From Peredibacter starrii (GTDB lineage Bacteria; Bdellovibrionota; Bacteriovoracia; Bacteriovoracales; Bacteriovoracaceae): 64,000 bases of DNA. The notes under the pieces were generated by a model. That model saw only the letters and a list, made by a program, of their open reading frames with translations. It did not search any database and had not been told where the DNA came from. Where the stretch lies: assembly GCF_034259205.1 (NCBI RefSeq), contig NZ_CP139487.1, forward strand, positions 1,426,001 through 1,490,000, given 5' to 3'. The translations under genes and the position numbers were made by a program. Of this stretch, positions 27,087-36,302 are shown piece by piece. How positions within the stretch are numbered: the first letter of the stretch is position 1; each line of letters begins with the position of its first letter.

Positions 27087-27938
27087 ATGAGCGAAAAATA
27101 CGTCCCACCAAAAGTCTGGAAATCTGCTGAAGGCAATGGTGGAAAATTTGCAAATATCAATCGTCCGACGGCCGGTGCACGGACTGAGCAAAAGCTCCCG
27201 GTAGGTGAGCATCAATTTCAACTGTATTCACTGGGTACACCCAATGGTGTGAAGGTGACGATCATGTTCGAAGAACTTCTCGAACTTGGAATTAAAGAAG
27301 CTGAATACGATGCCTATCTCATTAACATCGGCGAGGGGGCCCAATTCACTTCGGGCTTCGTTGAAGTAAATCCAAATTCAAAAATCCCTGCAATGGTGGA
27401 TAAGAATAACGGTAACCCCATCAATGTTTTTGAATCTGGTTCAATCTTAGTTTATCTCGCAGAAAAGTTTGGAAAGTTTTTACCAACTGATCTTGCTAGT
27501 AGAACTAAAGTGATGAACTGGCTTTTCTGGCAAGTGGGAAGTGCTCCATTCGTAGGTGGTGGCTTTGGTCACTTCTATGTCTATGCTCCGGAAAAATTCC
27601 AATATCCCATCGATCGTTTTGCCATGGAGACGAAGCGGCAGCTGGATGTTTTAGACAAGGCCCTGGCGAATTCTCGCTACATTGCGGGAGATGAATACAC
27701 GATCGCTGACATGGCGATCTTCCCTTGGTATGGACTACTGGTGAAAGGCAAGATCTATGATGCTGCCGAATTCTTATCGGCCCATGAGTACAAAAACGTC
27801 AACCGCTGGGCAGATGAAATTCTCAAAAGACCGGCCATTGCCAGAGGGCGAATGGTAAATCGTGCTCAAGGTCCAGAGACTGAGCAGGTGAGAGAAAGAC
27901 ACAGTTCTAAAGATTTCGAAGGAAAAAATATCACATGA
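27087..27938 (+). CDS. yghU: Glutathione S-transferase, YghU type
   Basis: The 283-residue product matches the YghU/disulfide-bond oxidoreductase group. It has a long N-terminal arm (YVPPKVWKSAEGNGGKFANINRP), a thioredoxin-like domain (LYSLGTPNGVKVTIMFEELLE; NPNSKIPAMVD; FESGSILVYLAEKFG) and an all-helical C-terminal domain (YIAGDEYTIADMAIFPWYG). It should use glutathione (or a similar thiol) to reduce disulfides or peroxides in the cytoplasm. GAGGG precedes the ATG. The next gene starts inside its stop codon (ATGA). Confidence 0.9.
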   Translation: MSEKYVPPKVWKSAEGNGGKFANINRPTAGARTEQKLPVGEHQFQLYSLGTPNGVKVTIMFEELLELGIKEAEYDAYLINIGEGAQFTSGFVEVNPNSKIPAMVDKNNGNPINVFESGSILVYLAEKFGKFLPTDLASRTKVMNWLFWQVGSAPFVGGGFGHFYVYAPEKFQYPIDRFAMETKRQLDVLDKALANSRYIAGDEYTIADMAIFPWYGLLVKGKIYDAAEFLSAHEYKNVNRWADEILKRPAIARGRMVNRAQGPETEQVRERHSSKDFEGKNIT

Positions 27939-28579
27939 AAATTCTACTACCACTTATTGTTCTTTTTTTCTCTCAACTCGCTCTTGCGAACTGTGCCCCT
28001 CAGCTCGATAGCTACAATCAGGCACAAACCAATTTAAAGAAACTACTTGATAAGTATTTTGGGCATGCAATTTCGAATGTAAGAGTCACTTCTGAAAAAG
28101 TTGAAATTCTAAAACAACTGGCCAGGAGAGGTGCTGTGACCACTCCAGAGCTTGCCTATGACTGGAGAGGGCGCACGGACGCCAATACAAAATTCGAAGA
28201 AACAGAAAGTGCCAAGATCCTTGCTGCCAATAAAGAAGTGGATCAGCTTCTGGAGACACTCCGCAGCTGTGTAAAGGCCCAGAGACCGGCATGTAACCAG
28301 GACTTCAAAGACCTTGAAAAATTTCACGCATCAATAAGTGAAACCAGCAAAGAGATAAAGACATCCTACGAGCCGTTTTTAGTAGAGCTTAAGGCCCATG
28401 CCCGCGTGCTTGAATATTGTGTAAAAAATAATTCAGTTGTTATTAAGCCTTTTTTGGTGATGGACGAAATTACTAGTTTTACCTCGAAGCAGCCTGAAAG
28501 ACAGAAACTTCTAAAAACAACTTTTGAAAATTATTTTAATTCGGAAGATATGAAAGATTTGCGAAACTGTATCGACTAG
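27935..28579 (+). CDS. Secreted protein of unknown function
   Basis: The 214-residue protein has a signal peptide (MKILLPLIVLFFSQLALA) and a helical mature part with six cysteines that may form disulfides in the periplasm. It overlaps yghU by four bases. No family is recognised, and the link to yghU may only be transcriptional. Confidence 0.65.
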   Translation: MKILLPLIVLFFSQLALANCAPQLDSYNQAQTNLKKLLDKYFGHAISNVRVTSEKVEILKQLARRGAVTTPELAYDWRGRTDANTKFEETESAKILAANKEVDQLLETLRSCVKAQRPACNQDFKDLEKFHASISETSKEIKTSYEPFLVELKAHARVLEYCVKNNSVVIKPFLVMDEITSFTSKQPERQKLLKTTFENYFNSEDMKDLRNCID

Positions 28580-28596
28580 AACCGAGGAGAATTAAG

Positions 28597-29076
28597 ATGG
28601 ACACCCCAAAAAATCTCATCTGCATCATGTACGACAAAGACGCTGAACAAGCGGCCCGCTTCTACGCTGAAGTTTTCCCCAATAGCTCCGTCGGCGCTGT
28701 CCATCGCGCTCCAGCTGACTATCCATCAGGCCAAGCAGGCGATGTCCTCACTGTAGAATTCACCGTCCTCGGCATCCCTTGCATTGGTGTAAACGGTGGC
28801 CCATACTTCAAGCACACCGAGGCCTTCTCATTTCAAATCGCTACAGAAGATCAAGCTGAGACAGACAAATACTGGAACGCCATCGTGAATAACAACGGCA
28901 AAGAGAGCATGTGCGGTTGGTGCAAAGACCGCTGGGGCGTCTCATGGCAAATCACACCCCGTACTCTCACAGAGGCAATGTCTCGTGGCGGAGATGAGGC
29001 CAAACGGGCCTTCACTGCCATGATGAATATGAGAAAAATTGATGTGGCCGCAATCGATGAAGCGAGACGAGGTTAG
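28597..29076 (+). CDS. VOC superfamily protein, PhnB/3-dmu-9_3-mt type
   Basis: The 159-residue product has the layout of the PhnB-like VOC group: KNLICIMYDKDAEQAARFYAEVFPNSSVGAVHRAPADYPSGQAGDVLTVEF. A second half with FSFQIATEDQAETDKYWNAI and CGWCKDRWGVSWQITP follows. Members bind small molecules or divalent metal; the reaction is unknown. A strong GAGGAG site stands in front. Its high use of GC-ending codons is unlike the AT-rich defence genes nearby. Confidence 0.85.
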   Translation: MDTPKNLICIMYDKDAEQAARFYAEVFPNSSVGAVHRAPADYPSGQAGDVLTVEFTVLGIPCIGVNGGPYFKHTEAFSFQIATEDQAETDKYWNAIVNNNGKESMCGWCKDRWGVSWQITPRTLTEAMSRGGDEAKRAFTAMMNMRKIDVAAIDEARRG

Positions 29077-29172
29077 GGTATCAAACTCCTATACCAGTAT
29101 TCTTAAGGAGCACTGGTAAAAAAGATATAGGTAGCTTTTATTGAATAAGAACTCAGAGTACAATTGAGTCTT

Positions 29173-30483
29173 ATGAAGAAAGCTGTCCAAAATATTTTCG
29201 ATTTCTATGATCGATATGCAGAGACTTTGATTACAAAGCGTCTGCATTCGATTGACGGATATCAAATTAAGGCCCGTGCTCTTCTGATTCTTTGGACCTG
29301 TACCACTACCGTCATGTGGTTTTATGTCATCTACTGCCTCTATGCCTTCCCGGTAAATTCACCGGTTGCGTGGGGTGGCCTAACTTTCACCATCATTCAT
29401 ACGGCCTCACCTTGGATTTTTAAGTTTTCTCAATCTTTCCTAATGGCCGGACTTAACATTTCTTTGAGTGGTCTAGGTTTCCAGACCCTGGTCTGTATAT
29501 ACACAGGGGGAGTTTATTCTCCGGCCGCCATCTGGCTCACTTTCCACCCGGTGATTCTGGGATTCTTCGGAGGAACGGCCTGGATCTTTTTCTCCGTTAC
29601 CCTGAACTGCCTCATCATTGTTTGTATGTATACAGCGGGTCTTTTGAATGTGCTCCCGCCAAATCAACTACAGCCTCTTCTTAAGGATGGGATGATTCTC
29701 ACTTCCTATATTGGCCTTGATGTCCTCGTTGCCATTTATACAGTGATGGCCTTCAAGATTAACCTTAAGAAGAAGCAGGAACTGAATCACAGTAAAGATC
29801 TAACAGAGAACTTAGTGCGCATCCTTTGCCACGATATTAAGAATCCTCTGTCTGTTATTCAGATCTCTAGTAACTATCTTAACCGACCTCAGGAAAACAC
29901 AGCAAAGTGGGTTGAGCGTATCGTTATTGCTTCGAATGACATTAGACAGATCGCAGATTCAGTGACTCTTTGGATTTCTCACCGTGATGGCAAAGTAACA
30001 ATGCTGCAAGAGCCGATCTCAATCAAAGATATGATCGAGCATCTGGATATGGCCTTTGAGGACAAGTTGCGTGAAAAGAATATCCTCCTGAGATTAAACA
30101 TGCTCTGTCAGAACCACTGTATTCTGGGTGATAAATCGGCCGTTTATTATCAGGTGCTAAATAACCTAGTTTCAAACGCCATTAAGTTCTCATATGAGAA
30201 TTCAACAATTGACGTTAATTTCAAGGCAACAGAGTCACACGTGATGATTGAAGTTCGTGATTACGGTACAGGAATTCATGAAGAGCTGATTGAAAAAGTA
30301 TTTTCACCATTCTCAGTAGTCAGCTGTCCTGGAACTCATAATGAAAGAGGAACGGGGTTTGGTCTATCGATCGTTGCTACGATTATTGAGAAACTCGAGG
30401 GAAGAATCATGATCGAGAACATGAAAAAGATCCCGCACCAAAAAGGTACGAGAGTCGAGGTCACGTTCCCGAAACACTCTTAG
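29173..30483 (+). CDS. Membrane sensor histidine kinase
   Basis: In the 436-residue product, residues 35-195 carry five or six hydrophobic segments and no large periplasmic domain. The HisKA segment has H220 in RILCHDIKNPLSVIQ, and the ATPase domain shows NLVSNAIKF (N box), DYGTGI and GTGFGLSIVA (G boxes). It should autophosphorylate on H220; no response regulator gene adjoins it, so the partner must lie elsewhere. A membrane-buried sensor of this kind usually feels the membrane or electron-transport state. The ATG at 29173 was preferred over an in-frame TTG nine bases upstream. It converges on cstA with a short overlap. Confidence 0.85.
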   Translation: MKKAVQNIFDFYDRYAETLITKRLHSIDGYQIKARALLILWTCTTTVMWFYVIYCLYAFPVNSPVAWGGLTFTIIHTASPWIFKFSQSFLMAGLNISLSGLGFQTLVCIYTGGVYSPAAIWLTFHPVILGFFGGTAWIFFSVTLNCLIIVCMYTAGLLNVLPPNQLQPLLKDGMILTSYIGLDVLVAIYTVMAFKINLKKKQELNHSKDLTENLVRILCHDIKNPLSVIQISSNYLNRPQENTAKWVERIVIASNDIRQIADSVTLWISHRDGKVTMLQEPISIKDMIEHLDMAFEDKLREKNILLRLNMLCQNHCILGDKSAVYYQVLNNLVSNAIKFSYENSTIDVNFKATESHVMIEVRDYGTGIHEELIEKVFSPFSVVSCPGTHNERGTGFGLSIVATIIEKLEGRIMIENMKKIPHQKGTRVEVTFPKHS

Positions 30484-32024
30484 TATCTTTTCTTATGCCA
30501 ATAAGTCACTAGTCCCAAACACACCACGCCAGTACCGATACCAATCGGATTATTGGCAGTTGCTGGAAGCCCAAGACCAATTTCTGAAGTCATGATGTAG
30601 GCAACTGTCAGAGCAGTTCCCGCAATCGCTGGAATGCTCACGATCCAGTGAAATGTTTTTTTATCAAACAAGTACTTCGTCGCTAACCACATCACACTCG
30701 TTGAAAGAAGCATGTTAGAGAAAGCGAAATAGCGCCAGATTAAAGAGAAATCAATCTTCGTCATGAAGTAAGCAATCACCAACAAAGGCATTGAGATCAA
30801 AAGGCGATTTCTCATGCTCTGAGGAATTTTGAATGCATCAACAATAGTTAAGCGCAAAGCTCTGAAAGCAGTGTCACCAGACGTGATGGGGAAGATCGCA
30901 ACCGCAAGGATCGCCATAATTCCACCGAATGAACCAAGATACGTACTCGAGATTTTATTCACCACAAGACCAGGACCACCTTGAGCAATAAGAGCTTTAA
31001 GCTCTACATAACCACCAGGGAAAGCCGCCATTCCAGCAAGCGCCCATACGGCCGCAACAACACCTTCAGATAACATCGCTCCGTAGAAAACCGGACGCGC
31101 ATACTTTTCATTGGTCAAACATCTCGCGATGATTGGCGATTGAGTCGAGTGGAAACCACTAATAGCACCACAAGTAATCGTCACAAACAGAAGAGGCCAA
31201 ACTGGTGGGGCCGAAGGATCACGATTTAAAAGTTCATGTCCCATATGTTGAGCGTGATCGAAATAGGCAAATACGTTTTTGATCTCAGGAAGCATTGGTG
31301 CTGAGATAAATAAAGCAACCAGCATTGAAACCGTCATCACTACCATAAGTAGACCAAAGGCCGGATAAAGCTTCGTAATAATTTTATCAATTGGTAGGAG
31401 AGTCGCGAGGAAGTAGTAAATCAGAATGATCAGAACCCATAACTGATTGCTTGAAAGAAAAGTATCTTTAAAAACATCCAGATTACTAATTAGTCCAGCT
31501 GGGCTCATGATGAAAACCACGCCAACAAAGAACAAGAGCATCGCTGTAAAGAGAAGCATCAAAGCTTTGAAGTGTTTTCCTAAATAGGCCCCTGCAATCT
31601 CTGGAAGACTCTTACCACCTTCTTTCAGACTTAGAACGCCCGAGAAATAATCGTGAACAGCGCCGCCGATGATATTTCCAAGAACGATCCAGACGAAAGC
31701 GATGGGTCCGTAGACTGCTCCTAAGATTGGCCCGAAGATTGGTCCAACTCCGGCAATATTTAAGAATTGAATCAAGAAGGCGTTGAATGGTTTGACCTTC
31801 ACATAATCCACTCCGTCTTCTAATCGAATAGCAGGCGTTTCAGCATTGTGATCAATGCATGCCTGTTTCTCGACGAAGGGGCTGTAGAATTTGTAGGCGA
31901 GGATGAGAACTAAAATGCAAAGTGTAAATATAATCATGCTAATTATTGTAGTCCTGTTTGAAACTTTGGCTACGAAAAAATACTGAGTATATATTCGAGG
32001 TTTTCTCTCTGACAGCTTCCACAT
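30480..32024 (-). CDS. cstA: CstA family peptide/pyruvate transporter
   Basis: The product of up to 514 residues is a many-helix inner-membrane protein with CstA signatures: AGVGPIFGPILGAVYGPIAFVWIVLGNIIGGAVHDYFSG near the N-terminus and AISGFHSTQSPIIARCL in the middle. CstA imports peptides or pyruvate during carbon starvation. E. coli CstA is about 700 residues, so this is a shorter member lacking the C-terminal extension. The start is uncertain: ATG 32024 adds a basic leader, while ATG 31937 begins at the first membrane helix as in relatives. The membrane kinase gene converges on it. Confidence 0.85.
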   Translation of the reverse strand: MWKLSERKPRIYTQYFFVAKVSNRTTIISMIIFTLCILVLILAYKFYSPFVEKQACIDHNAETPAIRLEDGVDYVKVKPFNAFLIQFLNIAGVGPIFGPILGAVYGPIAFVWIVLGNIIGGAVHDYFSGVLSLKEGGKSLPEIAGAYLGKHFKALMLLFTAMLLFFVGVVFIMSPAGLISNLDVFKDTFLSSNQLWVLIILIYYFLATLLPIDKIITKLYPAFGLLMVVMTVSMLVALFISAPMLPEIKNVFAYFDHAQHMGHELLNRDPSAPPVWPLLFVTITCGAISGFHSTQSPIIARCLTNEKYARPVFYGAMLSEGVVAAVWALAGMAAFPGGYVELKALIAQGGPGLVVNKISSTYLGSFGGIMAILAVAIFPITSGDTAFRALRLTIVDAFKIPQSMRNRLLISMPLLVIAYFMTKIDFSLIWRYFAFSNMLLSTSVMWLATKYLFDKKTFHWIVSIPAIAGTALTVAYIMTSEIGLGLPATANNPIGIGTGVVCLGLVTYWHKKRY

Positions 32025-32057
32025 TTCTTCAAGGTTTGTGATTTAAAAATATTAACC

Positions 32058-33143
32058 ATGAGAACACTATATATTGGCGGACAAAAAAAGAAGAACTCAA
32101 CTGGATCATATTGGAAGGTGTATATCTTCCTGATCCTACTCTTAACCGGAATCGGATTTGTGTTGAAATTAACAGCTCCGATGATTGTGGAGAATTGGAT
32201 TAATAAGAAAGGGACTGATACCGACGGATATGCTTTTTCGGTTAGAAACGTAGACCTCTCACTTCAGAATGGGAAGATTACCTTGAATGATGTGAAGATC
32301 TTTAACCCTCAAACATCCTCGAATTTACTCGAAACTCCCAATCTGACGATTCAATTAGATCTGGTTGATCTTGTCCTTAATCAGAATAAGAAGGTCTCAA
32401 TTACGGCGGATAAAGTTGATCTTTATATTTCGAAAGATCTTAATTCTGAGATCGAAAGAATGAGAGCAACTAATGCAAAGGCCGGAAATGATGTCTATCT
32501 CGACGTCTTGGATGGAAAGATCACTAAGCTCAACATTATTGAGAAGAAAGAAGATCAAAGTCGCACGATGCTTGAACTAAATGATGTGAATTTAAAAGTA
32601 AAAGAAGTCTCTCTCCTTTCAATTAATAAGAAGTCCGAGTTTACTCTTACTTCGACTGTCGCTGATGGTGGGAAGATGAACCTTACTGGTAAAACCCATG
32701 AGGGCAATGGCATTACTCCATGGGCCGTTCACGGGACACTTAAGCAAATTCCATCTGGCTTCTTTAATAAGATTGCTGGAAGTGAACTACCTTTCGCTTT
32801 CACTGAGTCACACTTGAATGCGGAACTAACGGCTTATTCGGATAATGGATCAGTACTAGGAGAAATTACTCCAGAGATCAAGAAATTGAATCTAATTCAA
32901 GAGAAGCCAGGTGTACCGACGCAAACAATTAAGAGAAAGCTGAGTGATGATCTGACGTTTGTTTTGCCTTTCACGCTGAAAGACAAACTCACGGTGGAAT
33001 ACTCGGAGACGTTCCAAAAGCTTAAGAGCTATAAGAAGTATCCAGCGGCAGTGGCAAGTAACGATGCTACTGAAGCCAAGACCGAGGTCAAGGCCGCTGA
33101 ACCTGTAAAACCTAAAAAATCGTTTTCTTTCTGGTCATTTTAA
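32058..33143 (+). CDS. AsmA/DUF748-like envelope protein
   Basis: The 361-residue protein has one N-terminal membrane helix (IFLILLLTGIGFVLKL) and then long repeated beta strands typical of AsmA/DUF748 proteins (FSVRNVDLSLQNGKITLNDVKIFNP; LDLVDLVLNQNKKVSITADKVDLYI). It ends in an Ala/Lys/Glu-rich tail. Members of this broad family form grooves that carry lipid between membranes. The conserved region here is short. A strong bidirectional terminator follows. Confidence 0.7.
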   Translation: MRTLYIGGQKKKNSTGSYWKVYIFLILLLTGIGFVLKLTAPMIVENWINKKGTDTDGYAFSVRNVDLSLQNGKITLNDVKIFNPQTSSNLLETPNLTIQLDLVDLVLNQNKKVSITADKVDLYISKDLNSEIERMRATNAKAGNDVYLDVLDGKITKLNIIEKKEDQSRTMLELNDVNLKVKEVSLLSINKKSEFTLTSTVADGGKMNLTGKTHEGNGITPWAVHGTLKQIPSGFFNKIAGSELPFAFTESHLNAELTAYSDNGSVLGEITPEIKKLNLIQEKPGVPTQTIKRKLSDDLTFVLPFTLKDKLTVEYSETFQKLKSYKKYPAAVASNDATEAKTEVKAAEPVKPKKSFSFWSF

Positions 33144-33148
33144 AAATA

Positions 33149-33177
33149 AAGGCTCGCTTCGGCGGGCCTTATTTTTT
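33149..33177. terminator. Bidirectional terminator with UUCG loop
   Basis: AAGGCTCGC at 33149-33157 pairs with GCGGGCCTT at 33162-33170 over nine base pairs (one GU) around a TTCG tetraloop, with a T-run behind it on the plus strand and an A-run before it. It lies between convergent genes. Confidence 0.9.
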
Positions 33178-33459
33178 AGTTCTGCGACCTGGTTTCGCAA
33201 GAATCTCGATATAGAAGTGATCCGCACCTTGAGTTACCACACCATCAATGCACTTATTGATTTCTGATACGTGAATGATGAGTGATGTATGGCTTTCTTT
33301 CCCAAATCTACAATCAAAATCCCAAAAATCTACGCCATCTTTAAGAGGTTTTCTTCTTTCACGGGCGATGTATTTGCTGATCTCGTGTTTTACGTAATCA
33401 ACTTGACGGGCAGGGGCTTTCTTTGGGTCAGTGAGTTTAAATGTCTTTTTCATAGGCAT
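33169..33459 (-). CDS. DUF6172 family protein
   Basis: This 96-residue protein has the conserved core ARQVDYVKHEISKYIARERRKPLKDGVDFWDFDCRFG, which I recognise as the DUF6172 family of small soluble proteins. The function is unknown. A second ATG two codons inside (MKKTF) fits relatives equally well. It shares its terminator with the AsmA-like gene. Confidence 0.75.
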   Translation of the reverse strand: MPMKKTFKLTDPKKAPARQVDYVKHEISKYIARERRKPLKDGVDFWDFDCRFGKESHTSLIIHVSEINKCIDGVVTQGADHFYIEILAKPGRRTKK

Positions 33460-33521
33460 TTCTTAACGCTTTTAGGCCTATTCTGGCTATCTTTTCCTCA
33501 TAAAGCTTCGTATAAAACTGT

Positions 33522-34631
33522 ATGGCCTATTTTCACGAACTCATTAAACACCCTTTGATTCTTCAAAATCTTGAAGAGCTTAGCTACTTTGAAGCGACTG
33601 ATATTCAAAGGGAAGGGATTCCCCTAATTCGTGAAGGTCGCGATATCTTTGGGGTGGCCCAAACAGGGACTGGAAAGACCGGTTCGTTTTGTCTGCCACT
33701 GATTGAGAAGCTTTTAAATTCGGAAGCAAGTTCTATCCCTCGTGTTTTGATCCTCGTTCCGACTCGTGAACTTTGTATGCAGATTCATGACAATATCCAG
33801 GCCTTTGCTAAGGGAAGTGCGCTTAAGTCTTGTGCTATTTACGGTGGAGTGAAGCACATCTTTCAAACGGAAGAGATCAATCAAGGGGTGAACTTTATTG
33901 TCGCGACTCCTGGAAGACTTCTTGATCTACTTAAAAAAGAAATGATTAAGCTCGAAGGTATTGAGGTCTTGGTTTTAGATGAAGCTGATCGCATGTTGGA
34001 TATCGGTCTCATTGGGGATTTGAATCAGATCTTGAAGTTTATTCCAAATCGCCAGCAGACACTTCTATATTCGGCTACAGTGCCGGAAAGCATTCGTGAG
34101 CTTTCGAAGAATTTTCAAAAGAATCCAAGTTTCATAGAGGTCGCTAAGAACACATCAGTTAATTCGGATATTTCTCAATATGTGTTTCACTGTGAGCCGA
34201 ATCAAAAGCTACCGCTTCTAAAAAATATCATTATGGAAGAGGCCTTTGGTTCAGTGTTGATTTTCACGAATACGAAAGAAAGAGCTGATGAAGTTGCATT
34301 GTACTTAACTAGAAACTCCATCGACACAAAAGCGATCCATTCTGATAAAAAGCAAGCTGAGCGTGAAAAGATCATTAGGCAATTCGCGGACGGGAAGATC
34401 AATGTTTTGGTGGCAACAGATCTAGTCGCTCGAGGAATTGATATTGAGACGATTGGGATGGTGATTAGCTTCGATTTACCCCTTGATCCAGAATCCTATG
34501 TTCATAGAGTGGGGCGAACTGGCCGAGCTGGTCGGTCTGGACTGGCCTTTAGTTTCTGTGCAAAGAGCGATCTCAAGCTATTACAGAAGATTGAGAGCTT
34601 TACTAACTCTAAGATAATTCAAAGAAACTAG
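33522..34631 (+). CDS. DEAD-box RNA helicase
   Basis: The 369-residue protein has all core motifs in order: a Q motif (FEATDIQREGIP), AQTGTGKT, PTRELC, TPGRLLD, DEAD, SAT, the ATDLVARGID segment and HRVGRTGRAGRSG. It stops directly after the helicase core, without the basic tail of RhlE, SrmB or DeaD, so it is a minimal member. It unwinds RNA with ATP, probably in ribosome assembly or mRNA decay. The first codons place it close to the RhlE group. Confidence 0.9.
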   Translation: MAYFHELIKHPLILQNLEELSYFEATDIQREGIPLIREGRDIFGVAQTGTGKTGSFCLPLIEKLLNSEASSIPRVLILVPTRELCMQIHDNIQAFAKGSALKSCAIYGGVKHIFQTEEINQGVNFIVATPGRLLDLLKKEMIKLEGIEVLVLDEADRMLDIGLIGDLNQILKFIPNRQQTLLYSATVPESIRELSKNFQKNPSFIEVAKNTSVNSDISQYVFHCEPNQKLPLLKNIIMEEAFGSVLIFTNTKERADEVALYLTRNSIDTKAIHSDKKQAEREKIIRQFADGKINVLVATDLVARGIDIETIGMVISFDLPLDPESYVHRVGRTGRAGRSGLAFSFCAKSDLKLLQKIESFTNSKIIQRN

Positions 34632-34651
34632 TTAAAATTTTACAGCAGACA

Positions 34652-34679
34652 TTGCAATTTCCCAAATCGTGCCTATAAT
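34652..34679 (+). promoter_or_regulatory. Sigma-70 type promoter of the nitroreductase gene
   Basis: TTGCAA at 34652-34657 and a perfect TATAAT at 34674-34679 are 16 bases apart. The start codon of the nitroreductase follows 36 bases after the -10 box, leaving a short leader. Confidence 0.65.
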
Positions 34680-34714
34680 GCAATTATTATTGTCACAATT
34701 AAGGGAGCATATCC

Positions 34715-35347
34715 ATGAATTTGATTGAATTACTTAATTGGCGTTACGCCACTAAGGCCATGAATAAAGAAACTGTTTCAGCTGATAAGGTTGAGAAGAT
34801 CCTAGAGGCGGCCCGATTAACTCCAACTTCAAGCGGACTTCAGCAGTTCGAAATCATCGTAGTCACAAATCAGGAAATCAAAGACAAGATCAGAGCAGTG
34901 TCGTGGAACCAGTCAATGGTTTCAGATTGTTCTCATCTTCTTGTGTTCGCGGCTTGGGATCAGTACACGCCAGAGAGAATCAATGGCATGTTCGACCTGG
35001 TGAATGAGGAGAGAGGGTTTAAGAACGAGGGCTTCGAGGCCTACCGTCAGAAGCTTCTTTCTATGTATCCTCAACAGGACCCTGAAGTTAGCTTTCAGCA
35101 CGCTGCCCGTCAGGCCTATATCGCACTTGGTACGACCATGGTTGCTTGTGCTGAACTTAAAGTGGATTCAGTACCGATGGAAGGTTTTGATCCTAAGGCA
35201 GTAGATGAGATCCTTAATCTTAAGGCCCGCGGTCTAAGAAGTGCAGTGATGCTACCGATTGGTTACCGTGAAGCGAAGAATGACTGGCTAGTGAACTTGA
35301 AAAAAGTTCGTCGTCCTAAAGAGCAGTTCATCGTGGAAGTTAAATAA
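34715..35347 (+). CDS. NAD(P)H nitroreductase, NfsB-like
   Basis: The 210-residue product belongs to the FMN nitroreductase fold: LLNWRYATKAMNKE at the start with the FMN-binding Arg and Lys, then RLTPTSSGLQQFEIIVV, a mid-protein QAYIALGTTMVACAEL helix, and PIGYREAKNDWL. It reduces nitro compounds or quinones with NAD(P)H in the cytoplasm. It stands alone between a promoter and a terminator. Confidence 0.9.
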   Translation: MNLIELLNWRYATKAMNKETVSADKVEKILEAARLTPTSSGLQQFEIIVVTNQEIKDKIRAVSWNQSMVSDCSHLLVFAAWDQYTPERINGMFDLVNEERGFKNEGFEAYRQKLLSMYPQQDPEVSFQHAARQAYIALGTTMVACAELKVDSVPMEGFDPKAVDEILNLKARGLRSAVMLPIGYREAKNDWLVNLKKVRRPKEQFIVEVK

Positions 35348-35358
35348 TTTGTCCCTTG

Positions 35359-35393
35359 GTTCCGGCAGGCGCTTAAAGTCTGCTGGAACTTTT
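35359..35393 (+). terminator. Intrinsic terminator after nitroreductase
   Basis: GTTCCGGCAG at 35359-35368 pairs with CTGCTGGAAC at 35380-35389 over ten base pairs (one GU), followed directly by TTTT. Confidence 0.8.
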
Positions 35394-35457
35394 CTCTTGT
35401 TCCCCGCCACCAAACCTGCATAAAATATTCCTATATCAATTCTATTTAAAAGGTTTT

Positions 35458-35925
35458 ATGCAATTCCAACAGGATTTTAAGGGCCCTCAATCTAATATGC
35501 ATTTCAATTTCCCTGAGGTGCAAGACTTTGAACCCGAGTACATGCCTGAGGTCATTTCACCTGTTTTTATCGATACAAGCGTCAGCGTTAGTTATTCTAA
35601 GCAGAGCTGGTTTAAGAAAATGCTGGCACTTCCTAGAGTGGCGAGCTTTGTTCTTGAAAGCCTGGAAAAGATTAGCAGTTTCTCAAACGACATTAATAAT
35701 TCAGTCTCTAAAGTCGCAAGCCGAGTTTCAATTCTAGAAGCGAGTCAGGGAGATTTCAGGTCCCTCAATGACAGACTTCAACAAGTTGAGATGAAGGTAA
35801 CTGATTTGCCTGAAATGAACCTTCAGATTCAGGAACTTACGAAGAAGAATCGCATCATTACTATTGCGATGTTGGTCATGGCGTTAGTGAACCTGGGCCT
35901 TGCAGCTTTCCTTTTTATTAAGTAG
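35458..35925 (+). CDS. Tail-anchored coiled-coil protein
   Basis: The 155-residue protein has a polar N-terminal third, a coiled-coil-like middle (SFSNDINNSVSKVASRVSILEA through LQIQELTKKN) and one C-terminal membrane helix (IITIAMLVMALVNLGLAAFLFI) with no real tail. It has no export signal, so the soluble part should face the cytoplasm. Two further genes follow within a few bases. Function unknown. Confidence 0.6.
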   Translation: MQFQQDFKGPQSNMHFNFPEVQDFEPEYMPEVISPVFIDTSVSVSYSKQSWFKKMLALPRVASFVLESLEKISSFSNDINNSVSKVASRVSILEASQGDFRSLNDRLQQVEMKVTDLPEMNLQIQELTKKNRIITIAMLVMALVNLGLAAFLFIK

Positions 35926-35935
35926 TCTCGGACAC

Positions 35936-36301
35936 ATGAAAGAATTTATTGATCACATTCTCAAAATTTTGAATACCAACGGCTTCCCTCAAAAGCGAGT
36001 GTCACTTCCTACTGAGAAGATGTATGAGGCCGCTGACAATAAGGGTTTTAGTTTTAATCAAGTTCTCGAAGAGCTAAAAGCTGCTCATAATATTGATGCT
36101 CAGATTGGACCGGATAAGATTATCTTCTCGCAAATTGTGACTACATCATCAAAACAAGAAGACATGATGAAGCAAGCCCAGGAGATGATGTCAAAAATGA
36201 GCCCTGAGGAATTAAAGCGCATCCAAGACATGTTCATGAACATGTCACCTGAGGAGAAAGAAGAAATTCTCAAGAAGGGTAAAGACCTCGGTTTGATCTA
36301 A
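35936..36301 (+). CDS. Small cytosolic protein with MSPEE motifs
   Basis: The 121-residue product starts with a compact alpha-beta region (MKEFIDHILKILNTNGFPQKRVSLP) and ends with a Met/Glu-rich helix pair containing KMSPEELKRIQDMF and NMSPEEKEEILKK, which resemble each other. It starts ten bases after the coiled-coil gene and ends one base before the methyltransferase gene, so all three are one operon. The family is not recognised. Confidence 0.65.
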   Translation: MKEFIDHILKILNTNGFPQKRVSLPTEKMYEAADNKGFSFNQVLEELKAAHNIDAQIGPDKIIFSQIVTTSSKQEDMMKQAQEMMSKMSPEELKRIQDMFMNMSPEEKEEILKKGKDLGLI

Positions 36302-36302
36302 G

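Noticed and set aside
29087-29132. Terminator behind the PhnB-like VOC gene
   Set aside because: Nested short repeats (CCTATA/TATAGG and ACCAGT/ACTGGT) exist, but the stems are only six bases each and do not form one compact hairpin with a T-run.
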